This document shows positions 1-4,316 of a stretch of 6,033 bases of DNA, piece after piece. Within the stretch, counting starts at the first letter, position 1, and every line of letters starts with the position of its first letter. The DNA comes from Spirochaetaceae bacterium (lineage in GTDB: Bacteria; Spirochaetota; Spirochaetia; Treponematales; Breznakiellaceae). The notes beneath the pieces were generated by a model that was not told the DNA's origin, ran no database searches, and saw nothing but the letters and a program-made list of their open reading frames with translations. A program made the position numbers and the translations under genes. The stretch spans positions 1-6,033 of the forward strand of contig JAITHF010000045.1 of the NCBI GenBank assembly GCA_031280115.1, written 5' to 3'.

Positions 1-147
1 TTTGAGTCAGAAAAGACTGTATTTGAGTCAGAAAAGACTGTATTTGAGTCAGAAAAGACTGTATTTGAGTCAGAAAAGACTGTATTTGAGTCAGAAAAGA
101 CTGTATTTGAGTCAGAAATGATTGTATTTGAGTCAGAAATGATTGTA
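1..147. repeat. 21-bp tandem repeat array, 7 copies, cut by the left edge
   Basis: Seven head-to-tail 21-bp units start at positions 1, 22, 43, 64, 85, 106 and 127. The first five are identical (TTTGAGTCAG, then AAAAGACTGTA). The last two share the same two changes, giving AAATGATTGTA in the second half. A decayed eighth copy may begin at 148 (CCTGAGTCAAA). Each unit contains a small dyad, AGTC then six bases then GACT; in the variant units this becomes AGTC/GATT, which still pairs through one G-U wobble in a + strand RNA. There are no unique spacers, so this is not a CRISPR array. The array begins at base 1, so its true length is unknown. The unit is a multiple of three, and + frame 1 reads as the heptad FESEKTV without a stop. 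Function is unknown. Confidence 0.97.
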
Positions 148-405
148 CCTGAGTCAAATCCAGACTTTTCTGTCTGCGGTTTGATGGTATATTCAAGCAT
201 AGCATACGGTTTGCTGCGGGATGGTGCTGTATGTTCCGGCCTGCCTGTTGAGCCTGCCCCAAACACGCCCCACGCCGCCTTTCTGATGAGCGCGAAGGGA
301 GCGGAAAAAGCGAAGCGGGCGGAGCGGGAATATATATAGAAAGAAAGAAACGAAAAAAAGGTTGGGAAATATATTAAAAAATGACCGGATTCCGGCGGAG
401 AGGGC
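148..405. other. Spacer with no recognisable gene
   Basis: I see no convincing gene here. The + frame 1 stays open from the left edge to a stop at 337-339, but after the repeat the translated sequence looks random, has no domain I recognise, and no ribosome binding site precedes its internal ATG codons. A perfect 5-bp dyad, CAGAC/GTCTG with loop TTTTCT, lies at 161-176 just after the array. A purine-rich stretch runs from about 281 to 361 (GCGGA/GCGAA-like blocks, then GAAAGAAAGAAACG and an A tract). A short palindrome, CCGGATTCCGG, lies at 385-395. Confidence 0.6.
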
Positions 406-433
406 TTGACAAAGCCAAAACCGCCCTCATAAT
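406..433 (+). promoter_or_regulatory. Sigma70-like promoter overlapped by inverted repeats
   Basis: TTGACA (406-411) is followed after 16 bases by CATAAT (428-433), an 11 of 12 match to the sigma70 consensus at slightly short spacing. Two inverted repeats overlap it: GGCTT/AAGCC (403-407 and 412-416), with the -35 box spanning its 4-base loop, and GAGGGC/GCCCTC (400-405 and 423-428), which brackets the spacer. Such a layout is typical of a repressor-binding site, though no regulator is identified. Transcription would start near 440, at the beginning of the 7-bp repeat. The first gene downstream is the VWA gene, about 430 bases away, so this could drive it through a long leader or make a separate RNA. 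Confidence 0.6.
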
Positions 434-436
434 TTG

Positions 437-481
437 TTTGTCGTTTGTCGTTTGTCGTTTGTCGTTTGTCGTTTGTCGTTT
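437..481. repeat. 7-bp tandem repeat (TTTGTCG), 6 copies plus a partial
   Basis: Six perfect copies of TTTGTCG occupy 437-478, followed by TTT. A seventh imperfect copy may precede it within the -10 flank. Perfect short arrays of this kind are prone to slippage, so copy number may vary between cells or strains. Because it lies at or just after the predicted transcription start of the 406-433 promoter, length changes would alter the 5' end of the transcript rather than promoter spacing. It is in no recognisable reading frame. Confidence 0.95.
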
Positions 482-612
482 TCGGCCAAACTGCGCCCTG
501 ACAAAAACGCGGTACTGCTACGTTTCATCATAATATCATAACAATACCACCTAACTTATGGTTTATCAAGCCCCCTGCGTTTTTTTACGCGCTGCGCTGC
601 GCTTGCGCTTTT
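482..612. other. Spacer with no recognisable gene
   Basis: This stretch holds no gene I can support. It goes from an AT-rich part (about 523-560) to a GC-rich run with GCGT and ACGC around seven T residues (577-590) and several GCGC-containing steps before a T6 tract near 609-614. This could be a weak terminator for a short transcript from the 406-433 promoter, but the stems are irregular. The 9-mer CCCCCTGCG at 571-579 recurs after glgA at 5817-5825. Confidence 0.5.
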
Positions 613-667
613 TTATCGGCGCTTTCGCGCCTCTTTAAGAGAATTTGGGGGAACCAGTTCCCCCAAA
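613..667. repeat. Palindromic dispersed element, copy 1
   Basis: Three nested or adjacent dyads follow each other: GGCGC/GCGCC around TTTC (618-631), the perfect 11-mer CTCTTTAAGAG (631-641), and a perfect 24-base palindrome at 644-667 with arms TTTGGGGGAAC and GTTCCCCCAAA separated by CA. The first 32 bases (613-644) recur at the right edge (6003-6033) in the same orientation, with the only difference inside the first hairpin loop (TTTC against TGC). That shows a dispersed element that conserves its stems. It resembles REP- or MITE-like intergenic repeats. No transposase is present. Further G/C-rich sequence to 815 may belong to it. Confidence 0.85.
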
Positions 668-815
668 CCCCCGCTAAAGGCTACCTGCTTCGCGCCCGTG
701 CGTTTGCGACGTCCGCTGAGGCGCACCTTCTGGGTTGTGACTAAACCCACAAACCCTATCGCTACAGGAAGCACGTGAATCCCCCGCAGGGGGTTGCGGG
801 AGGGAGGGGTTTGGG
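662..815. repeat. Inverted-repeat-bounded segment, possible body of the palindromic element
   Basis: CCCAAACCCC at 662-671 is the exact reverse complement of GGGGTTTGGG at 806-815, so the two 10-mers bracket about 154 bases. Inside are more dyads: GTGCG/CGCAC (698-702 and 722-726), TGGGTT/AACCCA (731-736 and 744-749) and CCCCC/GGGGG around GCA (781-793). Reading frames exist here on the minus strand, but their translations look like compositional artefacts (Pro/Arg/Gly rich, no domain). A small non-autonomous mobile element or a structured leader would both fit. The low complexity of the bounding 10-mers limits confidence. Confidence 0.4.
789..815 (+). promoter_or_regulatory. Canonical G-quadruplex motif upstream of the VWA gene
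   Basis: Four runs of at least three G with very short loops are present: GGGGG (789-793), loop TTGC, GGG (798-800), loop A, GGG (802-804), loop A, GGGG (806-809), then TTT and a fifth run GGG (813-815). This matches the standard G3+N1-7 pattern on the coding strand. The first G run can instead pair with CCCCC at 781-785 in a 5-bp hairpin with loop GCA, so the two folds exclude each other unless the fifth run substitutes. It lies about 57 bases before the VWA start codon, so it would be in that gene's leader. Confidence 0.6.
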
Positions 816-871
816 AGTATGGTTGGATTACCCGCAAGGCGGGGAATACCAGTATCTAAAGGGGAATAACC

Positions 872-2089
872 ATGCAGGACGCGCACGAACCCGACTCCCG
901 CCTGAAACGATGGCGGCTCATGCTGGGGCAGTCTTCAGAACAAAATCTGGCAGGATTAGGCGGCGGGGGGAAAACCCTGCTGAATGATGAGGAAACTATC
1001 ATGGACGCGGCCCTTGCCGCCATCTATGATGACCGCCTCGAAACAACAGGCGGGGGGCGCGGCAGCGGGCGCGGCGCAGGACTGGGGCCGTCCTACCCGA
1101 ACATTGCCAAGTGGCTCGCGGATATCCGCTCCTACTTCCCTGTTGACGTGGTGAGCGTCATCCAAAACGACGCTATCCAGCGCAAAGGGCTTAAACAACT
1201 GCTCCTCGAACCTGAAACCCTGTCCCACATCAAGCCGGATATAGGCATGGTAAGCACCCTCCTTGGGCTTAAAGACATGATACCCAAGAAATCCAAAGAA
1301 CAGGCCCGGGCGCTGGTCAAGGCACTGGTGGACGAAATTATGAAGAACATGGAACAGAGCCTGCGCCAAGCCGTTACCGGCGCCCTCAACCGCAGGCGCC
1401 ACTCGCCGCTCCCGTCGCTCCCTAACACGGATTGGAAGACGACCATTCGGAAAAACCTCAAAAATTACCAGCGCGAAAAAAAACGTATCATCCCTGAGCG
1501 GTTTTATTTCTTCGAGAACCGCCGGACCAGCAAAGACTGGCGCGTTATCATCGACATGGACCAGAGCGGGTCAATGGCGGACAGCATCATCTACGCATCG
1601 ATTATGGGGTCGATCTTCGCGTCCATTCCGGCGCTGGAAACCCGCATCGTGGCGTTTGATACCGAAGTCGCGGACCTTACCGAGCGCTGCGGCGCGGATC
1701 CGGTGGATATTCTCTTCGGAGTCCAGCTCGGAGGCGGCACGGACATCAATAAGAGCGTGAAATACTGCGCCCAATTCGTGGAAAACCCGAAAAAGACCCT
1801 GTTTATCCTCATCTCCGACCTCTACGAGGGAGGGGTTGCCGCAGGGCTGCTCCGGCAGCTGCGGCATCTCAAGGAATCAGGGGTTACGGTGCTGGCGCTC
1901 CTCGCCCTCTCTGACGCGGGCATCCCCTCGTATGACGAGGGTTTGGCGCGTAAGATAAGCGAGCTCGGCATACCGAGTTTCGGCTGCACACCGGCAAAAC
2001 TGCCGGAGCTTATAGGCGGCGCCTTAAAGGGGGACGACCTCCACGCCCTTGCGGAACGGGTCAAGGCCGCCTATGGGAAGAAAGGTTGA
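872..2089 (+). CDS. VWA-domain (MIDAS) protein, YehP/CoxE-like
   Basis: The 405-residue protein has an N-terminal alpha-helical part and a C-terminal von Willebrand A domain (about 223-385). The N-terminal part opens with a basic RLKRWRLMLG-type motif common in this family, then has a Gly/Arg-rich linker (60-72) and a conserved-looking block (SYPNIAKWLADIRSYFP, 74-90). The metal-ion-dependent adhesion site is complete: D230-x-S232-x-S234 in DQSGS, T290 in GGGTDI, and D316 in ISDLYEGG. Members of this family are cytoplasmic and are usually encoded beside a MoxR-type AAA+ ATPase, with which they probably act as adaptor or chaperone; the substrate is unknown. No such ATPase is in the window. The start is supported by AAAGGGGAA at 858-866, 5 bases before the ATG. 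There is no signal peptide. Length matches the family and I see no truncation. Confidence 0.9.
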   Translation: MQDAHEPDSRLKRWRLMLGQSSEQNLAGLGGGGKTLLNDEETIMDAALAAIYDDRLETTGGGRGSGRGAGLGPSYPNIAKWLADIRSYFPVDVVSVIQNDAIQRKGLKQLLLEPETLSHIKPDIGMVSTLLGLKDMIPKKSKEQARALVKALVDEIMKNMEQSLRQAVTGALNRRRHSPLPSLPNTDWKTTIRKNLKNYQREKKRIIPERFYFFENRRTSKDWRVIIDMDQSGSMADSIIYASIMGSIFASIPALETRIVAFDTEVADLTERCGADPVDILFGVQLGGGTDINKSVKYCAQFVENPKKTLFILISDLYEGGVAAGLLRQLRHLKESGVTVLALLALSDAGIPSYDEGLARKISELGIPSFGCTPAKLPELIGGALKGDDLHALAERVKAAYGKKG

Positions 2090-2094
2090 CACTC

Positions 2095-2113
2095 CCCGCG
2101 CCGCCGCCGCGGG
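2095..2113 (+). terminator. GC hairpin after the VWA stop, weak terminator candidate
   Basis: CCCGCG (2095-2100) pairs with CGCGGG (2108-2113) around a 7-base loop, six bases after the VWA stop codon. It is followed by CCTTTACG and not by a proper T run, so intrinsic termination would be inefficient. A long T-rich stretch begins 45 bases further on. Confidence 0.25.
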
Positions 2114-2160
2114 CCTTTACGCGCGCCCCGCTTGAAGCGTATACTTGGGGCTGTCCGTTT

Positions 2161-2192
2161 GTTTTTTGTTTTTTTGTTTTTTTGTTTTTTTG
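2161..2192. repeat. T-rich 8-bp repeat (GTTTTTTT)
   Basis: G residues at 2161, 2168, 2176, 2184 and 2192 separate runs of six or seven T, giving three perfect GTTTTTTT units after a shorter one. Two more spaced T runs flank it. On the opposite strand this is an A-tract array. Its 8-bp spacing is not the 10-11 bp helical phasing of classic bent DNA. Slippage is likely. It lies in the spacer between the VWA gene and the paaK promoter. Confidence 0.9.
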
Positions 2193-2236
2193 CTCTTTTG
2201 CGGCTCCGGCATCCGCCGTCCAAAGCGGGGGGACGC

Positions 2237-2264
2237 TTGACAGCCCGGACAGACGGGCTATTTT
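2237..2264 (+). promoter_or_regulatory. Likely paaK promoter with a dyad in the spacer
   Basis: A perfect TTGACA (2237-2242) is followed after 16 bases by TATTTT (2259-2264), a 4 of 6 match to the -10 consensus. The spacer is almost filled by the inverted repeat AGCCCG/CGGGCT (2242-2247 and 2254-2259, loop GACAGA), which suggests a regulator site, or alternatively a weak terminator because ATTTTA follows. Transcription would begin near 2271, giving a leader of about 60 bases. That leader has AAGGAGGA at 2269-2276 with no start codon after it, and a perfect hairpin, CGGGCG/CGCCCG with loop CGA, at 2277-2291. Confidence 0.55.
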
Positions 2265-2330
2265 ATCCAAGGAGGACGGGCGCGACGCCCGGCGGCGCCT
2301 CTTAAAACCGGAGAACGCGCCGCGTTTGTT

Positions 2331-3632
2331 ATGATCTTTAACCCTGAATACGAATCTATGAATGAGGATGTGCGGAGGAAACTCCAGTTCGCCCGCCTTA
2401 AAAACCTGACGGAAAAACTATACGCAGACGTCCCGTTCTACCGGCGCAAAATGGAGGGCCTTGGCATCACGCCCCGAGACGTGCGCTCCCTCGATGATTG
2501 CGCGAAACTTCCGTTTACCACCAAAGACGACCTGCGGGATACGTTCCCCTACGGGCTTCTTGCCTGCCCCCGTGCCCAGATAGAGGAGATACACATGTCT
2601 TCGGGCACTACCGGCGTTCCGGTGGTGGACGCCTATACCAAAAAAGACCTGGACATCTGGGGGGAGGCTATGGCCCGCACCCTGGCCGGCGCAGGCGGCA
2701 CCAAGAATGACACGGTGCAGAACTGCTACGGCTACGGGCTTTTCACAGGCGGGCTCGGCGCGCATTACGGCGCGAAAAAACTGGGGGCGAACATTATCCC
2801 CATGTCTTCGGGAAATACCCAGCGGCAGCTTATGGTGATGCAGGCCTTCGGGTCTACGATATTGACCTGCACCCCGTCTTACGCCCTGTTTATGGCGGAG
2901 GAAGCGGAGGAAAGCGGCATAAACCTGCGGGAACTGCCCATTAACAAGGGCTGTTTCGGCGCCGAACCCTGGAGCGAGAATATGCGCCGGCAAATCGAGG
3001 AGCGCTACGGCATGAACGCCTATGATATATACGGCCTCACCGAGATTATCGGCCCGGGGGTTGCCTTTGAATGTGAAGAGAAAGCGGGGCTGCACATCAA
3101 CGAAGACCTTTTTTATCCTGAAATCATCAATCCCGAAACCGGCGCGGCCCTCGGCGTCGGGGAAAAGGGGGAGCTTGTGTTCACCACGTTGACCAAAGAA
3201 GGCACGCCGCTCCTGCGCTACCGCACCCGGGACGTAACGTTTCTCGAACGGGGCCCGTGCACCTGCGGGCGCACCACCGTGAGAATGCACCGGCTCTTTG
3301 GCCGCACTGACGATATGCTTATCATCCGCGGGGTCAACGTGTTCCCCAGCCAGATTGAGCAGGCGCTTATTGAAATCGAAGGCACTGACCCGCACTATCT
3401 TATCGTGGTGGACCGGAGCCCCGGGCAGCTTGACGAGGTGGAATTGCAGGTTGAGGTGAAAAAAGAGTTTTTTAGCGATGAAACCAGGGGCCTCGAAGGG
3501 CTGCGCGGCAAAATCGAGGCAGTGATGAAATCAAAACTTATGATCAGCGTGAAAGTGAAGCTGGTGGAGCCCAAAACCATCGAGCGGTCAATGGGCAAGT
3601 CAAAACGGGTGCTAGACAAGCGGGCATTATAA
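2331..3632 (+). CDS. paaK: Phenylacetate-CoA ligase (AMP-forming)
   Basis: This cytoplasmic adenylate-forming enzyme joins phenylacetate or a related arylacetate to CoA, with ATP going to AMP and pyrophosphate. The 433 residues match the usual family length. Visible motifs are the phosphate-binding loop SSGTTGVP (90-97), the adenine-site motif YGLTE (234-238), YRTRD (297-301) with the ribose-binding Asp301, the hinge GRTDDMLIIRGVNVFPSQIE (324-343), and a C-terminal lysine in MGKSKRV (Lys423), the likely catalytic lysine. A PCTCGRT motif (309-315) is typical of the PaaK branch. The start at 2331 is preferred to the ATG at 2358 because MIFNPEYESM matches the conserved family N-terminus, although the best upstream purine run (GGAGAA, 2310-2315) is 15 bases away. 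The ACT gene follows after 25 bases. In anaerobes such pairs often belong to aromatic amino acid metabolism; the true substrate cannot be read from sequence. Confidence 0.95.
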   Translation: MIFNPEYESMNEDVRRKLQFARLKNLTEKLYADVPFYRRKMEGLGITPRDVRSLDDCAKLPFTTKDDLRDTFPYGLLACPRAQIEEIHMSSGTTGVPVVDAYTKKDLDIWGEAMARTLAGAGGTKNDTVQNCYGYGLFTGGLGAHYGAKKLGANIIPMSSGNTQRQLMVMQAFGSTILTCTPSYALFMAEEAEESGINLRELPINKGCFGAEPWSENMRRQIEERYGMNAYDIYGLTEIIGPGVAFECEEKAGLHINEDLFYPEIINPETGAALGVGEKGELVFTTLTKEGTPLLRYRTRDVTFLERGPCTCGRTTVRMHRLFGRTDDMLIIRGVNVFPSQIEQALIEIEGTDPHYLIVVDRSPGQLDEVELQVEVKKEFFSDETRGLEGLRGKIEAVMKSKLMISVKVKLVEPKTIERSMGKSKRVLDKRAL

Positions 3633-3657
3633 AACATTATAAAGGAGAGGTCCTATT

Positions 3658-4086
3658 ATGGAAATGAAGCAAATATCCGTGTTTCTGGAAAACAACGTAG
3701 GCAGGATCGGGGAAGTTACCAGAGTGCTTGCCGAAGCGGGCGTCAATATGCAGGCCATAAGTATCGCGGACACCGCTGATTTCGGTATTTTACGGCTCAT
3801 CGTGAACAACAACGAATATGCGGTAAAGGCGCTGAACGACGCGGGGTTTACCACCAGGGAAACCAGCGTGGCCGCGGTGGAGATTGAGGACGTGCCCGGG
3901 AGCCTTGCGAAAATAATGGAGCTGTTTCAGAGGTCCCGGGTGAACATCGAGTACCTGTACTCGTCCCCCAAAGGCGGTGAGGGGAAGGCAGTGGTCATCT
4001 TCAAGCTGGAGGATCACGCCAAAGGCATGCGTATCATTCAGGATTGCGGGCTTTCCGCCGTTAATTTGTCAGCGCCCCTGGGCTGA
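3658..4086 (+). CDS. Tandem ACT-domain protein, putative amino acid sensor
   Basis: The 142-residue protein is two ACT domains with no catalytic domain. The first (about 4-68) has ENNVGRIGEVTRVLAEAGVN (11-30), and the second (about 71-140) has EDVPGSLAKI (77-86) and the matching strand SRVNIEYLY (93-101). The glycine after the first strand and the Asn at the end of the first helix are the places where ACT domains bind amino acids at their dimer interface. Stand-alone double-ACT proteins are often found beside paaK in anaerobes and are thought to sense aromatic or branched-chain amino acids; no direct target is shown here. Translation is well supported by AAAGGAGAGG at 3641-3650, seven bases before the ATG; a second in-frame ATG at 3664 is less well placed. 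It is almost surely co-transcribed with paaK. Confidence 0.93.
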   Translation: MEMKQISVFLENNVGRIGEVTRVLAEAGVNMQAISIADTADFGILRLIVNNNEYAVKALNDAGFTTRETSVAAVEIEDVPGSLAKIMELFQRSRVNIEYLYSSPKGGEGKAVVIFKLEDHAKGMRIIQDCGLSAVNLSAPLG

Positions 4087-4112
4087 AGGCGCCTTGGGCG
4101 CGGCGGCGGCGC

Positions 4113-4142
4113 TTGACCCGCCGGCGCTGCCGGCAGTATAGT
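4113..4142 (+). promoter_or_regulatory. glgA: Likely glgA promoter
   Basis: TTGACC (4113-4118) is separated by 18 bases from TATAGT (4137-4142), a 10 of 12 match to the sigma70 consensus. The spacer contains two copies of the self-complementary 6-mer GCCGGC (4120-4125 and 4129-4134), and a third copy lies downstream at 4160-4165, which could form a regulator site. Transcription would start near 4149 and produce a leader of roughly 165 bases. This indicates that glgA is not simply read through from paaK and the ACT gene. Confidence 0.55.
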
Positions 4143-4181
4143 AAACCGGAAAAACAACAGCCGGCAGGCATGGCGGAGCGC

Positions 4182-4294
4182 GCCGAAGGCCGAAGGCCGC
4201 CCCTGCGGGCGGGCCTTAACAAGCCCCGCCCCAAGACCGGCGCGTTTGCGCCGGGCAGTCGGCTTTAAAAACCCCCCGGGGCGCCTCCGGCGCC
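4182..4294 (+). promoter_or_regulatory. glgA: Hairpin-rich leader of glgA
   Basis: Three strong stems follow each other in the leader. The first (4193-4217) pairs AAGGCC plus GCCC with GGGC plus GGCCTT around CTGC, with one bulged G. The second (4237-4254) is a perfect 7-bp stem, CCGGCGC/GCGCCGG, with loop GTTT. The third (4280-4294) is GGCGCC/GGCGCC around TCC, 11 bases before the glgA ribosome binding site. A 7-bp direct repeat, GCCGAAG twice plus GCC, spans 4182-4198. I do not recognise a known riboswitch class; the structures may be attenuator-like or simply intergenic repeats. None is followed by a proper T run. Confidence 0.45.
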
Positions 4295-4316
4295 GCGGGT
4301 TGGCTGGAGATGTTTT

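Noticed and set aside
1..147. CRISPR-like repeat array
   Set aside because: The 21-bp units are directly joined with no unique spacers, and no cas gene is present. The same holds for 5846-5970.
613..837. Minus-strand ORF over the palindromic element
   Set aside because: It has no recognised domain, is Pro/Arg/Gly-rich as expected from the GC-rich palindromes, and lacks a good ribosome binding site.
2086..2091. TTGACA at the VWA stop as a promoter -35 box
   Set aside because: No -10-like sequence lies 15-19 bases downstream; that region is GC-only.
2418..3395. Long minus-strand ORF opposite paaK
   Set aside because: It is wholly within paaK, whose full set of motifs is intact. Its translation is composition-driven, as is common opposite GC-rich genes.
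4170..4268. 32-residue leader peptide ORF in the glgA leader
   Set aside because: It has an ATG and a stop but no usable ribosome binding site, and it spans the hairpins. Its Arg/Pro-rich composition follows from GC content.
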